A stretch of 64,000 nt of DNA from Sporosarcina aquimarina (GTDB taxonomy: Bacteria; Bacillota; Bacilli; Bacillales_A; Planococcaceae), in NCBI RefSeq assembly GCF_023715615.1, contig NZ_JAMBOM010000004.1, forward strand, positions 1-64,000. The letters are read 5' to 3'. The notes beneath the pieces are model-generated. The model did not search any database, had not been told where the DNA came from, and saw only the letters and a list, made by a program, of their open reading frames with translations. A program made the position numbers and the translations under genes. Numbering within the stretch: the stretch's first letter is position 1; each line of letters opens with the position of its first letter. Positions 46,566-55,919 of the stretch are shown here, piece after piece.

Positions 46566-47243
46566 ATGAACTTCAAGAAAAAGTATACAAAAATGACAAT
46601 TATGTTGGCACTCGGACAAGGCGTGCTGCTTGGAATTGCGGCAGTGGCCATTGTCGGATTCATCCTTTTAAAAACAGAAAAACCTGAAAGTGCTGCTTCA
46701 CCTAATGTTAACGTTAATGTTCCAGCGAGTGGACCTGCGTCCGAGAAGGCGACTGATAAAAAAGGGGAAACTAAGCCTGACACTGCAGCTGCGGGAGCTC
46801 CAATCCCTATGTATGCGAAACAACATGGGGTGTTTTCATCTAAAGCGTCTGCAACTTCGTTTATAGCGGATGAAAACTTAGCAAAAGCTGCAGCAGTTCA
46901 AGCCAATGGGCAATTTTATGTATGGAGTGCATTGGGATTATCTGAAATGGATGCAGATCCTGCTGGAGAAGAGGGTGTGTTCCGTAAACAAGTGAACGTC
47001 TCTCCGCTCGCATGCGATAGTGGAGAAGGGGAATTATTGAGGAGTGTGTTAGGTGCTACTAAAATTTCTGAAATTCAGGATTTGGTCACTTCACGTAAAC
47101 AGAGTGTCGGTGAAGGGAAAAAAGATACGTTTGCGAGTAATATCACCGCCATCACTGCATTTACGGACGATATTAATGTCATCAAAATGCATGTGTTAGC
47201 GCATTACTCCGAGACAGGTAAGTGTGTCAAACTTGAATTTTAA
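46566..47243 (+). CDS. SpoIIB-like membrane protein with SPOR-like domain
   Basis: 225 residues. A basic N-terminus, one membrane helix (about 11-34) and a Pro/Ala/Lys linker precede a domain with the SPOR pattern (KQHGVFSSKASATSFIA...AAAVQANGQFYVWSALG). It lies between the prepilin peptidase and maf, exactly where B. subtilis has spoIIB, a septal protein for engulfment. B. subtilis SpoIIB is longer, about 330 residues. Sequence similarity is weak, so the name rests on position and layout. The start has GGGGGGA upstream. Confidence 0.68.
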   Translation: MNFKKKYTKMTIMLALGQGVLLGIAAVAIVGFILLKTEKPESAASPNVNVNVPASGPASEKATDKKGETKPDTAAAGAPIPMYAKQHGVFSSKASATSFIADENLAKAAAVQANGQFYVWSALGLSEMDADPAGEEGVFRKQVNVSPLACDSGEGELLRSVLGATKISEIQDLVTSRKQSVGEGKKDTFASNITAITAFTDDINVIKMHVLAHYSETGKCVKLEF

Positions 47244-47339
47244 TCGCTAAAAAGGTACCAAAGTCATATTGTCCTGTTTTCTACACAATTTTCTTCTGAA
47301 TCACATTGTCGTATGATGTGGCAAAGGGGGCGTTTACGA

Positions 47340-47942
47340 ATGTTTTTTGAAACCAATGAAACCATTATTTTAGCTTCTGCTTCACCACGAAGAAAAGAGT
47401 TACTAGCAAGATTAGGGCTTCCGTTTACAATACACGCGAGCAACGCGGATGAACGTCCGATAGAAAATGGTGAAAAGCCGGAAACTTATGCGCGAGCTCT
47501 GTCGTCTATTAAGGCGTCCGCTATATACGAAGACCATCCTGGGACTCTAGTGATTGGAGCCGATACGGTGGTCGCGTTAGACGGAAAGGTGTTCCCGAAG
47601 CCAAAATCCGCTGTTCAAGCGGTGGAGTTTTTACAAGAGCTGTCGGGACAAACTCATAGTGTCATAACCGGCGTCACACTCTTAAGTGATGGTGCGGTCA
47701 CCAGTTTTTCATCCAGTACCGAAGTGACATTTCGGGAATTAGATCACGCACTTATTCAAGCATATGCAGCAACTGGTGACCCATTAGACAAAGCAGGTGG
47801 CTACGGCATTCAAACAGCGGGCGGTTTGCTCGTCTCAGAAATTACTGGCGATTACGATAACGTCGTAGGTCTACCGATTTCAGAACTTGCGGATGCATTG
47901 CGTTCAAGAGGTTTGATCTGGTTGAAAGGAGACGAGCACTGA
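47340..47942 (+). CDS. maf: Maf-family nucleoside triphosphate pyrophosphatase
   Basis: A 200-residue house-cleaning enzyme hydrolysing modified or excess NTPs to NMP and pyrophosphate. The signature is ILASASPRRKELLARLG, with VIGADTVVALDG and DKAGGYGIQ following. I use the ATG at 47340 (AAAGGGGGCG upstream). The stop overlaps the radC start (TGATG). Overexpression of Maf blocks septation in B. subtilis. Confidence 0.95.
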   Translation: MFFETNETIILASASPRRKELLARLGLPFTIHASNADERPIENGEKPETYARALSSIKASAIYEDHPGTLVIGADTVVALDGKVFPKPKSAVQAVEFLQELSGQTHSVITGVTLLSDGAVTSFSSSTEVTFRELDHALIQAYAATGDPLDKAGGYGIQTAGGLLVSEITGDYDNVVGLPISELADALRSRGLIWLKGDEH

Positions 47943-48640
47943 TGCCGGCGGATTATAAAGATGCGCTCATGATTCGTGATATCCATTTCGCAGACAGACC
48001 TCGCGAGCGGATGACTCGCCAAGGGGCTTCCAGCTTGTCGAACCAGGAACTTGTAGCGATTTTACTTCGGACAGGTTCGCGTGAAGAATCCGTGCTCGTT
48101 CTTGCAAATAAGCTCTTGTCTGAATTTGATAAAATCCAAGATTTACGGGATGTTACGATTGAAGAGTTGACCGCCGTGAAAGGTGTGGGAGACGCTAAAG
48201 CGGTTCAAATCTTGGCGGCTGCTGAACTCGGTAAACGAATCTATTCAGTTGCGCAAGACGGACGCTATGCCATTAAATCACCTGAAGATGCTGCGGCCTA
48301 CTTAATGACGGATATGTCGAAATTGACGCAAGAACATTTTGTTGTGCTATTCCTGAATGTAAAAAATGAAGTGTTGCACAAACAAACTATTTTCATAGGC
48401 AGTTTGAATTCTTCCATTGTGCATCCAAGGGAAATTTTTAGGGAAGCTGTGAAACGCTCTGCTGCGTCTCTCGTCGTTGCGCATAATCATCCTTCAGGCA
48501 ATGCAACGCCGTCTCCTGAAGACATTGAAGTGACGAAACGACTTGCAGAAGCGGGAGACCTAATGGGTATCGATCTTTTGGATCATATTATCATTGGAGA
48601 CCAGCGCTTTATCTCACTTAAAGAAAAGGGATACATGTGA
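47942..48640 (+). CDS. radC: RadC-family JAMM-domain protein
   Basis: A 232-residue protein with an N-terminal helix-hairpin-helix (LTAVKGVGDAKAVQILAA) and a C-terminal JAMM/MPN metallo-domain with the zinc motif AHNHPSGNATPSPED. Despite the name, a direct role in DNA repair is not shown. It overlaps maf by one base. Its position between maf and mreB is conserved in Bacillales. Confidence 0.95.
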   Translation: MPADYKDALMIRDIHFADRPRERMTRQGASSLSNQELVAILLRTGSREESVLVLANKLLSEFDKIQDLRDVTIEELTAVKGVGDAKAVQILAAAELGKRIYSVAQDGRYAIKSPEDAAAYLMTDMSKLTQEHFVVLFLNVKNEVLHKQTIFIGSLNSSIVHPREIFREAVKRSAASLVVAHNHPSGNATPSPEDIEVTKRLAEAGDLMGIDLLDHIIIGDQRFISLKEKGYM

Positions 48641-48729
48641 CACTGTGAATTTGTTCGCCTTTCCGTTATACTATGGTGTATGCTTTTAAGAAGCCTCATA
48701 AAACGGTACTGCAGAAAGGAAGAACGAAT

Positions 48730-49746
48730 TTGTTTGGACTAGGAGCGAGAGATGTCGGGATTGACCTCGGCACCGCCAATACGTTGGTATTCATCAAAGG
48801 AAAAGGAATTGTTCTACGGGAACCATCCGTAGTTGCGAAAAATACGATGACTAGTGAAATCGTGGCTGTAGGTAGTGCTGCGAAAAATATGATCGGCCGT
48901 ACGCCAGGTTCGATCGTTGCAACACGCCCAATGAAAGATGGAGTGATTGCTGATTTCGATATTACAACAGCAATGATCGAGCACTACATGAAAGAAGCGA
49001 CAAAAGCTTCCGGTGGCGCATGGAAAAAACCGAACGTCATGGTTTGTGTACCATACGGAATTACTTCAGTTGAACAGCGTGCAGTCATTGACGCAGCACG
49101 TCAAGCTGGAGCAAAAGATGCCTACACGATTGAAGAGCCTTTTGCTGCTGCAATTGGTGCCAATCTACCTGTTTGGGAACCTACTGGTAGTATGGTTGTC
49201 GATATTGGTGGAGGAACGACAGAAGTTGCGGTAATTTCCCTTGGAGGAATCGTAACGAGTGAGTCGATTCGTGTCGGTGGTGATACGATGGATACAGCTA
49301 TTATTAGCTATATTCGTAAAACGTATAACTTAACAATCGGGGAACGTACAGCTGAAGCAATTAAAATCGAGATTGGCTCTGCTAGCGTGCTAGAGACATC
49401 TGAGAAGATGGAGATTCGTGGACGCGACTTGTTGACAGGTTTGCCGAAAACACTCGAAATCTCTCAAGATGAAATTGTCGAAGCGTTGCGGGAATCATTG
49501 TTACAAATTGTCGATGGTGTCAAAAAGACATTGGAAACAACACCTCCAGAATTGTCTGCTGACGTGATGGAGCGCGGAATCGTCTTAACTGGCGGTGGTG
49601 CGCTATTACGTAATTTGGACAAAGTTATTTCTGATGAAACGAATATGCCTGTGTTCATTGCTGAAGATCCATTGGATTGTGTAGCAATTGGAACAGGTAA
49701 AGCACTTGATAATTTTGACGTTATAAAAAAAATGCAAGCGAAATAA
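48730..49746 (+). CDS. mreB: Rod shape-determining actin homologue MreB
   Basis: A 338-residue bacterial actin organising lateral wall synthesis. Phosphate-binding loops are [12 protein letters not shown] and [17 protein letters not shown]. The start is a TTG giving [14 protein letters not shown], which aligns with the B. subtilis N-terminus and has AAAGGAAG upstream. An in-frame ATG at 48673 would add 19 residues but lies directly behind a TATACT (48667-48672) that may be the promoter -10. First gene of mreBCD-minCD. Confidence 0.96.
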   Translation: MFGLGARDVGIDLGTANTLVFIKGKGIVLREPSVVAKNTMTSEIVAVGSAAKNMIGRTPGSIVATRPMKDGVIADFDITTAMIEHYMKEATKASGGAWKKPNVMVCVPYGITSVEQRAVIDAARQAGAKDAYTIEEPFAAAIGANLPVWEPTGSMVVDIGGGTTEVAVISLGGIVTSESIRVGGDTMDTAIISYIRKTYNLTIGERTAEAIKIEIGSASVLETSEKMEIRGRDLLTGLPKTLEISQDEIVEALRESLLQIVDGVKKTLETTPPELSADVMERGIVLTGGGALLRNLDKVISDETNMPVFIAEDPLDCVAIGTGKALDNFDVIKKMQAK

Positions 49747-49765
49747 TTGAGGGAGGATATCGGCA

Positions 49766-50659
49766 ATGCCGCGATTTTTTTCGAACAAACGATTGATTTT
49801 ACTGCTCGTGGGCGTAATTGTTCTGGTAGCATTGATAGCTTTTTCTCTTAAAGACCGGCAAAGCGCCAACCTCCCTGAAAAGATGGTGAAGGATGTCGTC
49901 GGTTTTGGACAATCTCTATTTTCCAAGCCGGCACATTCCATTACCGGTTTTTTCGATGACATTGATGGAATTTTGAATACATATGAAGAAAACAAGACAT
50001 TGAAGGCTCGTCTGACCGAATATGCTTCAACTGAAGTGGAATTAGCAGATATTAAAGAAGAGAATGAGCGTTTACGTAAGATTATCGATAAAAAAGATGA
50101 TTTGCGAGCGTATGATCCTATTCAAGCAACTGTCATTTCACGGAATCCCGATCAATGGGAAGAGAAAATCATCGTCGATAAAGGTGAAAATCAGGGTGTG
50201 AAACTCAACATGGCTGTAATGACTGCAAATGGGCTTGTCGGAAAAGTCGTCCTTGTGACGAAGTTTAAGTCCACTGTCGAATTGTTGTCGACCGAAAACC
50301 AGAATTTCCGTGTATCTGCAATGATTCCCGGGGAGAAAGATATTTTTGGTCTGATGGAAGGATACGATCCTGAACGTGGCGAATTGATTATGAAACGGAT
50401 CGATTCCGGTTTTGAAGTGAAAGTGGGTCAAAAAGTAATGTCTTCAGGGCTTGGCGGGATTTTTCCGAAGGGTCTTTTAATTGGAGAAGTCACTGAGGTT
50501 TCGACGGATGATTATGGTCTCACGAAGTTGGCCTATGTGCGTCCGGCTGCTGAATTCTCAATGCTCGATCATGTCATGATTGCAAAAAGACAGTCTGCAA
50601 CTGTAAAAGGGACAGATGACCCTGGAACGTCGGCAACGGAGGGGGAGGATGGATCATGA
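49766..50659 (+). CDS. mreC: Rod shape-determining protein MreC
   Basis: 297 residues: a short cytoplasmic end, one membrane helix (about 10-28), a coiled coil (about 65-105) and the two-barrel MreC domain (VDKGENQGVKLNMAVMTANGLVGKV...). A Thr/Gly/Glu-rich tail (DDPGTSATEGEDGS) ends it. GAGGGAGG precedes the ATG. The stop overlaps mreD by four bases (ATGA). It links MreB to wall synthases outside the membrane. Confidence 0.95.
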   Translation: MPRFFSNKRLILLLVGVIVLVALIAFSLKDRQSANLPEKMVKDVVGFGQSLFSKPAHSITGFFDDIDGILNTYEENKTLKARLTEYASTEVELADIKEENERLRKIIDKKDDLRAYDPIQATVISRNPDQWEEKIIVDKGENQGVKLNMAVMTANGLVGKVVLVTKFKSTVELLSTENQNFRVSAMIPGEKDIFGLMEGYDPERGELIMKRIDSGFEVKVGQKVMSSGLGGIFPKGLLIGEVTEVSTDDYGLTKLAYVRPAAEFSMLDHVMIAKRQSATVKGTDDPGTSATEGEDGS

Positions 50660-51177
50660 CTCGGTTCATCATCCCTCTTATTGCTGTCGTTCTGTTTTTT
50701 CTGGAGCCGGTTTTCAGTTTGTTTTCACCAATCGAACTGGGCGACGTTCGTTATACACTCGTTCCGAGATTTGTCATTGTTTACTTAGTATTCATCGCTT
50801 CCTATTATGATCTTCGCAAGGCGGTTCTCTATGGTTTATCCTTTGGCCTCTTGTATGATATGTATCACATTGATATTATTGGGATATATACGTTTCTCTA
50901 TCCGCTAATTTGTTTCTTAGCTTTTGTGATCATCCGTCAAGTTCATCGGTCTACCGGGACTGTTATGCTCTTGTCTCTGTTTATGGTCGTGTTGCTAGAA
51001 ATGATGTCATATTTGTTCGCTAGTCTGATTGCCCTTACGTCAATCAATTTTGAAGTGTTTATGACAGCGAGACTCGTACCGACAGTGATCGCTAACGTGA
51101 TATTCATAATCTTGTTTGGATGGTTGTTCAAAAACCTGATCTACAAACGAGTCGTAGAGAAGCAAGCCGGTATGTAA
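50656..51177 (+). CDS. mreD: Rod shape-determining protein MreD
   Basis: A 173-residue integral membrane protein with about five to six helices and the MreD motif GLLYDMYHIDIIGIYTFLY. It overlaps mreC as ATGA. It completes the MreBCD set. Confidence 0.93.
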   Translation: MTRFIIPLIAVVLFFLEPVFSLFSPIELGDVRYTLVPRFVIVYLVFIASYYDLRKAVLYGLSFGLLYDMYHIDIIGIYTFLYPLICFLAFVIIRQVHRSTGTVMLLSLFMVVLLEMMSYLFASLIALTSINFEVFMTARLVPTVIANVIFIILFGWLFKNLIYKRVVEKQAGM

Positions 51178-51203
51178 TTTTCGCATAGGGCGGGGTGACG
51201 CAA

Positions 51204-51875
51204 GTGTCGAAACAGCAAGTCGTAACGATTAAAGGTACTAAAGATGGACTCATCCTGCGGTTGGACGATCAATGCGCTTATTCAGATCTATTGGAAGAGT
51301 TAGGCAAGAAAGCGCAGGATCCTGGTCTAGAAGGCGCTGTAGAGGTGCAAATCCATACAGGCTCACGCTATTGTAGTGACCAGGCAGCAAAAGAAATTAT
51401 TCAGATTGTCCAGTCTGCTGGGCATTTACGTGTTTCAAAGATTCAAAGCGATGTAATTACGATGGAAGAATGCAATCGTCGCGTACAAGAACAACAGTCC
51501 GAGACGTATATCGGTATTGTCCGTTCTGGTCAGGAAGTACGTGCCAAAGGGGATCTCGTTGTCATTGGTGATGTTAATCCAAACGGACATGTCTCTGCGG
51601 CAGGAAGCATTTATATACTTGGTAGGTTGAAAGGGAAAGCGCATGCAGGAAATGCTGGCAACCGTGAAGCGGTTATTGCAGCTTCATGGTTGGAAGCGAC
51701 ACACCTCATGATTGCGGACCAAATGGAAACAATGACGGACGAGCTCGCAATTTTGTCTGAGCATCCTGAAATGGAATGCGCGTACTTGCATACGAATGGG
51801 TTTATCGCTATTGACCGTTTGCAGGATCTACGACTTTTGCGGCCTGGTTTGTCAACATTTAAAGGGGGGAGCTAA
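51204..51875 (+). CDS. minC: Septum site-determining protein MinC
   Basis: A 223-residue division inhibitor that blocks FtsZ at the poles. The N-terminal domain (QQVVTIKGTKDGLILRL) is followed by the C-terminal beta-helix (VRSGQEVRAKGDLVVIGDVNPNGHVSAAGSIYILGRLKGKAHAG), which binds MinD. I prefer the GTG at 51204, with GGGGTGA six bases upstream, to the GTG at 51195. It is co-transcribed with minD. Confidence 0.95.
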   Translation: MSKQQVVTIKGTKDGLILRLDDQCAYSDLLEELGKKAQDPGLEGAVEVQIHTGSRYCSDQAAKEIIQIVQSAGHLRVSKIQSDVITMEECNRRVQEQQSETYIGIVRSGQEVRAKGDLVVIGDVNPNGHVSAAGSIYILGRLKGKAHAGNAGNREAVIAASWLEATHLMIADQMETMTDELAILSEHPEMECAYLHTNGFIAIDRLQDLRLLRPGLSTFKGGS

Positions 51876-51876
51876 T

Positions 51877-52674
51877 GTGGGAGAAGCAATTGTTATAACA
51901 TCTGGGAAAGGCGGAGTCGGGAAAACGACTTCGTCGGCAAACCTCGGTACTGCATTGGCCCTTCAAGGTAAGAAAGTTTGTCTAGTCGATACAGATATTG
52001 GATTGAGAAATTTAGACGTCATTCTTGGCCTTGAGAATCGTATTATTTACGATTTAGTGGATGTCATTGAAGGTCGCTGTCGAATTCAGCAAGCGCTCGT
52101 AAAGGACAAGCGGTTCGAGGATCGTTTGTTCTTACTACCAGCTGCACAGACGACCGATAAAAATGCAGTCACTCCAGAACAGATGAAAGACTTGATCACT
52201 GAGTTAAAACGGGACTATGATTATATTTTGATTGATTGTCCTGCAGGTATTGAGCAAGGTTACAAGAACGCAATAGCAGGAGCAGATCGTGCGATTGTCG
52301 TGACAACACCGGAAATTTCAGCAGTGCGGGATGCGGACCGGATAATTGGTTTGCTTGAGGCAGAAGAGATTGAGCCTCCAAAACTCATTATTAACCGGAT
52401 TAGAAGAAATCTCATTAATTCGGGAGATACGCTTGACGTGAATGATATTACTTCACATCTGTCGATTGATTTGCTAGGTATCGTGCTAGATGATGAAAAC
52501 GTCATTTCGTCTTCCAACAAAGGGGAGCCAGTTGTCATGGATCCGAATAATCCAGCTGCGCTAGGTTATCGTAACATTGCTCGAAGAATACTCGGTGAAT
52601 CTGTTCCGCTCATGTCAGTGGATACCGGTAAACCAGGATTTTTTGGTAAGTTGAAATCACTATTTTCAAAATGA
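51877..52674 (+). CDS. minD: Septum site-determining ATPase MinD
   Basis: A 265-residue deviant Walker ATPase (GKGGVGKTT at 10-18, signature K11). The C-terminal amphipathic membrane-targeting helix is GFFGKLKSLFSK. It starts at a GTG immediately after the minC stop, with AAAGGGGGG upstream. It recruits MinC to the membrane; spore formers position it with DivIVA and MinJ, which are not in this window. Confidence 0.97.
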   Translation: MGEAIVITSGKGGVGKTTSSANLGTALALQGKKVCLVDTDIGLRNLDVILGLENRIIYDLVDVIEGRCRIQQALVKDKRFEDRLFLLPAAQTTDKNAVTPEQMKDLITELKRDYDYILIDCPAGIEQGYKNAIAGADRAIVVTTPEISAVRDADRIIGLLEAEEIEPPKLIINRIRRNLINSGDTLDVNDITSHLSIDLLGIVLDDENVISSSNKGEPVVMDPNNPAALGYRNIARRILGESVPLMSVDTGKPGFFGKLKSLFSK

Positions 52675-52680
52675 AATCCA

Positions 52681-52717
52681 AAGTCCTCTGTACCTAATTG
52701 GTGCAGAGGACTTTTTT
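52681..52717 (+). terminator. Terminator of the mre-min operon
   Basis: AAGTCCTCTGTACC pairs with GGTGCAGAGGACTT, followed by T residues. Confidence 0.93.
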
Positions 52718-52774
52718 ATGCAATTTTATAGGTTTGAGATTTTTCCGTTTTGCATACAAAAGAGGAGTGGTCCC

Positions 52775-52803
52775 GACTATTCAGGTGTCATGGTTCATAT
52801 ACT
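52775..52803 (+). promoter_or_regulatory. SigmaE-type promoter of spoIVFA-spoIVFB
   Basis: GACTATT is separated by 14 bp from CATATACT, against the sigmaE consensus KMATATT-N14-CATACAMT: six of seven and seven of eight positions fit. The spoIVF operon is under sigmaE in B. subtilis. The preceding terminator isolates it from minD. Confidence 0.65.
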
Positions 52804-52823
52804 GAAAAAAAGGGGGGATACGT

Positions 52824-53375
52824 GTGAGGAGAAAGACAAAATGGATGTTTGCTCTCGTATTCACAATTGCGATTTTGGGGGTGGCTAAATTAGAGCAACT
52901 TGGCGTTATGGAGCGTCCTGTCACCCAATATCTATCAACGGGTCAAGATTTTGTTGCAGTGAAAAAATGGGTGGCTTCGATGATTGACTCGGAGGAATCC
53001 GGAATGATCCAAGTGAGTGGCGAGGTGGAAGCAGTGGATCCCTTTGCAGCATATGAATCGATGCAACCATATAAATCAGGTGTGATTTTGTCCTATCCAG
53101 AAGCGCTTCCTATTGCGGCTCGTGGAAGTGGTCTCATTGTATTTACAGGATTTACGAGACAATCGGGAAAGACGCTCACTGTACAATATGACAATGGTGA
53201 TGAAGTAACTTACGGGTTCGTTGGATCGTTTGCTAAGTTGCCCTATACTGCTGTCAACAAAGGGGACACGCTTGCAGTTATGGAAGAAGGTACGATGTAT
53301 TTAAAAGTAAAGAGGGATGGGCTTGTGCTTGACTCAACGCTGTTGCCCGCGTTCTTCTCGGAAGTAAGCCCTTGA
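52824..53375 (+). CDS. spoIVFA: SpoIVFA, regulator of the SpoIVFB protease
   Basis: A 183-residue protein: a cytoplasmic start, one membrane helix (about 8-25) and a LytM/M23-like domain (YPEALPIAARGSGLIVFTGFTRQSGKTLTVQYDNGDEVTYGFVG) in which the metal-binding histidines are replaced, so it is not a peptidase. In B. subtilis it holds SpoIVFB and BofA in an inactive complex until SpoIVB cuts it. It starts at GTG with AAAGGGGGG upstream. It is shorter than B. subtilis SpoIVFA (264), mostly in the middle. The stop overlaps spoIVFB. Confidence 0.88.
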   Translation: MRRKTKWMFALVFTIAILGVAKLEQLGVMERPVTQYLSTGQDFVAVKKWVASMIDSEESGMIQVSGEVEAVDPFAAYESMQPYKSGVILSYPEALPIAARGSGLIVFTGFTRQSGKTLTVQYDNGDEVTYGFVGSFAKLPYTAVNKGDTLAVMEEGTMYLKVKRDGLVLDSTLLPAFFSEVSP

Positions 53376-53983
53376 AGTTCCGGCTGCATCCGATTTTGCT
53401 GCCGGTCTTCATTTTACTTGCTGTAATGGGCGGACTCGCTGCTTACGCCATTGTTTTCGGTTCGTTACTCATTCACGAAGCGGGACATTTAGTGGCGGCA
53501 AAAGCGTATCGAATGCGTGTCCGTTCGATAACAATTCTGCCTTACGGGGGGGAATTAGAAATCGCTGGTCGCGCAGACCATTCACGTCGGGCACGTTTCT
53601 TGCTAGCACTTGGCGGTCCGATTGCAACGACTTTGTTACTTTTAGCAGCCATGATAGTGACGTTTCCAGGTTCAATGGACGTGATACGCATCCAACTACT
53701 GATCCTACTCGTAAATTTACTTCCAATATTGCCGTTAGATGGTGGACAGGCATTACTTGCTTTGACAGAACGTGAAGAAAGCCGTTATTTTGATCACACT
53801 GCATTTCTTTTGTTCTCCATAGGATTTCTGATCGTAGGAATTTCAGTGTTAGTGACAGGATTGCCTGAAACTGCACTTTTAATAAGTCTTGCAGTTTTTT
53901 TATGTTTGCAAAACATTAGCGTTTTTCGATTTAGACGATATCAAAGAATCTATGAGCAATTGAAAAGAAACAACTTGACGTAA
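53372..53983 (+). CDS. spoIVFB: SpoIVFB, intramembrane metalloprotease for pro-sigmaK
   Basis: A 203-residue site-2 protease without a C-terminal CBS domain, unlike the 288-residue B. subtilis protein. The zinc motif is H35-E36-x-x-H39 (IHEAGH) and the third ligand lies in NLLPILPLDGGQ. Six membrane helices are visible. It starts at a TTG overlapping the spoIVFA stop by four bases. The CBS domain senses ATP in B. subtilis, so its apparent loss is notable. It would release sigmaK in the mother cell. Confidence 0.86.
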   Translation: MKFRLHPILLPVFILLAVMGGLAAYAIVFGSLLIHEAGHLVAAKAYRMRVRSITILPYGGELEIAGRADHSRRARFLLALGGPIATTLLLLAAMIVTFPGSMDVIRIQLLILLVNLLPILPLDGGQALLALTEREESRYFDHTAFLLFSIGFLIVGISVLVTGLPETALLISLAVFLCLQNISVFRFRRYQRIYEQLKRNNLT

Positions 53984-54003
53984 TAATGTGTCCATGTTAT
54001 TAT
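53975..54003 (+). promoter_or_regulatory. SigmaA promoter of rplU-prp-rpmA
   Basis: TTGACG and TATTAT are separated by 17 bp. The -35 lies within the last codons of spoIVFB. Confidence 0.65.
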
Positions 54004-54022
54004 TTTAATGTTATGTTTGTAG

Positions 54023-54090
54023 CGCACCCGTGCTGCAACCGCACTGAACCAGGTACAAGCATCTGTAATGGATCACCTGGGAAGGCGAGT
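54023..54090 (+). promoter_or_regulatory. L21 leader (ribosomal protein autoregulation)
   Basis: The leader contains GCACCCGTGCTGCAACCGCA, then CCAGGT (54049-54054) pairing with ACCTGG (54075-54080), and GAGTCTAAGAC before the Shine-Dalgarno. This matches the layout of the Firmicutes L21 leader family, thought to bind L21 and repress its operon. Confidence 0.8.
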
Positions 54091-54116
54091 CTAAGACTAT
54101 TTGAGGAGGTGCAAGT

Positions 54117-54425
54117 ATGTACGCAATTATTGAAACTGGTGGAAAGCAAATCAAAGTTGAGCAAGGTCAGGAGATCTTCATCGAGAAATTGGTGGGAGAA
54201 GCTGATGAGGCTGTAACATTTGACAAAGTTCTTTTTGTAGGTGGAGATGACGTGAAAGTTGGCGCTCCATTCGTGGAAGGTGCTTCTGTAACAGCGAAAA
54301 TCGTTAAACAGGGCAAAGGCAAAAAAATCACTGTCTTCAAATACAAGCCGAAAAAGAACTACAGCAGAAAACAGGGTCATCGTCAGCCTTATACTAAGGT
54401 TGTTATCGAAGGCATCAACCTGTAA
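54117..54425 (+). CDS. rplU: Ribosomal protein bL21
   Basis: A 102-residue 50S protein, standard length, beginning [20 protein letters not shown] and ending [26 protein letters not shown] precedes the ATG. It is the first gene of rplU-prp-rpmA, behind an L21 leader. Confidence 0.98.
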   Translation: MYAIIETGGKQIKVEQGQEIFIEKLVGEADEAVTFDKVLFVGGDDVKVGAPFVEGASVTAKIVKQGKGKKITVFKYKPKKNYSRKQGHRQPYTKVVIEGINL

Positions 54426-54431
54426 GCTGTT

Positions 54432-54758
54432 ATGATTCAAATCACCGTACAGGAACAAGCATCTGGTCGTATCAACTCTTTTGAGATGAGCGGACATGCC
54501 GATTATGCGGAACATGGGAAAGACTTAGTGTGTGCAGCTGCATCTGCCGTGTCATTTGGCGCTGTGAATGCAATCATTTCACTCACTGGGATTACACCAG
54601 CGATCCAACAAGGAGAAGATGGTGGATATCTGAAAGTCGTTTTACCGGAGACGGAAGATGATCATGATCAGCAAGTAATCGTGCGTGCGATGATTGTTTC
54701 GTTGCAGACGATTGAACAAGACTATGCGCAGTATATTAAAATAACCTTTACCAAGTAG
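54432..54758 (+). CDS. prp: Ribosomal-processing cysteine protease Prp (YsxB)
   Basis: A 108-residue protease that removes the N-terminal extension of ribosomal protein L27. The catalytic pair is H22 and C34 (GHADYAEHGKDLVCAA), the same positions as in Staphylococcus aureus Prp. It lies six bases after rplU and 12 bases before rpmA. Its substrate, the extended L27, is encoded next. Confidence 0.94.
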   Translation: MIQITVQEQASGRINSFEMSGHADYAEHGKDLVCAAASAVSFGAVNAIISLTGITPAIQQGEDGGYLKVVLPETEDDHDQQVIVRAMIVSLQTIEQDYAQYIKITFTK

Positions 54759-55061
<303 letters not shown>

Positions 55062-55074
55062 GAATTGAATCCGA

Positions 55075-55111
55075 AAAGGACTGCACGCGCCAAGTGTGCA
55101 GTCCTTTTTTT
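55075..55111 (+). terminator. Terminator of the rplU operon
   Basis: AAAGGACTGCAC pairs with GTGCAGTCCTTT (a short spacer in the loop), followed by seven T. Confidence 0.95.
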
Positions 55112-55164
55112 ATTCTTTAAATCCATATTTGAATGAATGATTTAATCTAAAAGTTTCGTCGTTT

Positions 55165-55268
55165 GGAACGCAAGGCTTCCACTCCGAAGTGAACGCCCGG
55201 ACCGAGCAACGCAAAGGTAACATCTGAGACGATGCCCCTTGGAAAGCGTCCGACTGAAACGCAGCACC
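55165..55268 (+). repeat. Dispersed intergenic repeat, copy 3
   Basis: Diverged copy with GGAACGCAAGGC, a following ACTCC, GAGACGATGCCCC, GGAAAGCGTCC and CTGAAACGCAG in the order of copies 1 and 2. It fills most of the 270-bp rpmA-spo0B gap between the rpmA terminator and the spo0B promoter. Confidence 0.55.
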
Positions 55269-55321
55269 CTCAACTACACATCCATTTATAAAGACAATCA
55301 ACAAAGATTCATCCAAACTTT

Positions 55322-55352
55322 TTGACGAATAACACCTTCAAAATGCTATACT
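55322..55352 (+). promoter_or_regulatory. Promoter of spo0B-obg
   Basis: TTGACG lies 19 bp before TATACT; the long spacer is offset by an extended -10 (TGCTATACT). Confidence 0.55.
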
Positions 55353-55383
55353 GTAAAGAACGAATCTGCAGGCGGTGAAGAGA

Positions 55384-55908
55384 ATGAAGAAATCGGAGTT
55401 GACTGTCCGGGATGCGATGAAATTTGCCCGACATGACTTTTTAAATGAGTTGCAGCTCATCCTCATGCATATGGACCTCAATAATGTCCCCGAAGCACGA
55501 CGCAAACTTCTGGAAGCAACAGAACGGATGCGTAACGAATCCCAACTAAGTGGACTAGACATGCCAGCACTAGAAACGTGGATGTTAACTTTTGACTGGA
55601 ACTATTCGGTGTTCTCCAAACAAATAAAAACGATACTTGTACCTAAAAAGTCTGCACGTAAAGCAGACGATCAGCAAATCGTTGATGTATTGGACGACGT
55701 TTTCCAGCAACTTATAAAAGGTGCAGATCCTTACGCTGACTGCATGGTCAATATTTTAGTGACGACTACTAGTGACGAGTGGGAAGTTTCCCTTTCGCTT
55801 CCCGGACAAACTGCGCCGATTGTATGGAATGATGTACAAGAGAAAGACTGGACAGCAAAACTGTCTATAGATCATGAGTATTGGACGTTCACGATCAGTG
55901 GACAATAG
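55384..55908 (+). CDS. spo0B: Sporulation phosphotransferase Spo0B
   Basis: A 174-residue phosphorelay protein passing phosphate from Spo0F to Spo0A. The phospho-acceptor is H17 in [19 protein letters not shown], the histidine-kinase-like helical hairpin; a degenerate kinase-like C-domain follows. The ATG at 55384 has GGCGGTG upstream. Its place between rpmA and obg matches B. subtilis. Presence of Spo0B supports a complete phosphorelay and a spore-forming host. Confidence 0.9.
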   Translation: MKKSELTVRDAMKFARHDFLNELQLILMHMDLNNVPEARRKLLEATERMRNESQLSGLDMPALETWMLTFDWNYSVFSKQIKTILVPKKSARKADDQQIVDVLDDVFQQLIKGADPYADCMVNILVTTTSDEWEVSLSLPGQTAPIVWNDVQEKDWTAKLSIDHEYWTFTISGQ

Positions 55909-55919
55909 GAGGAAATTAC

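Noticed and set aside
48673..48729. Upstream ATG start for MreB adding 19 residues
   Set aside because: The ATG follows a likely -10 element directly and has no ribosome site; the TTG at 48730 gives the conserved N-terminus.
53469..53876. Minus-strand open frame of 135 codons inside spoIVFB
   Set aside because: Antisense to the zinc protease core; composition reflects the opposite strand.
53986..54216. Open frame of 76 codons upstream of rplU
   Set aside because: It covers the L21 leader and the start of rplU in another frame; no ribosome site and no protein-like composition.
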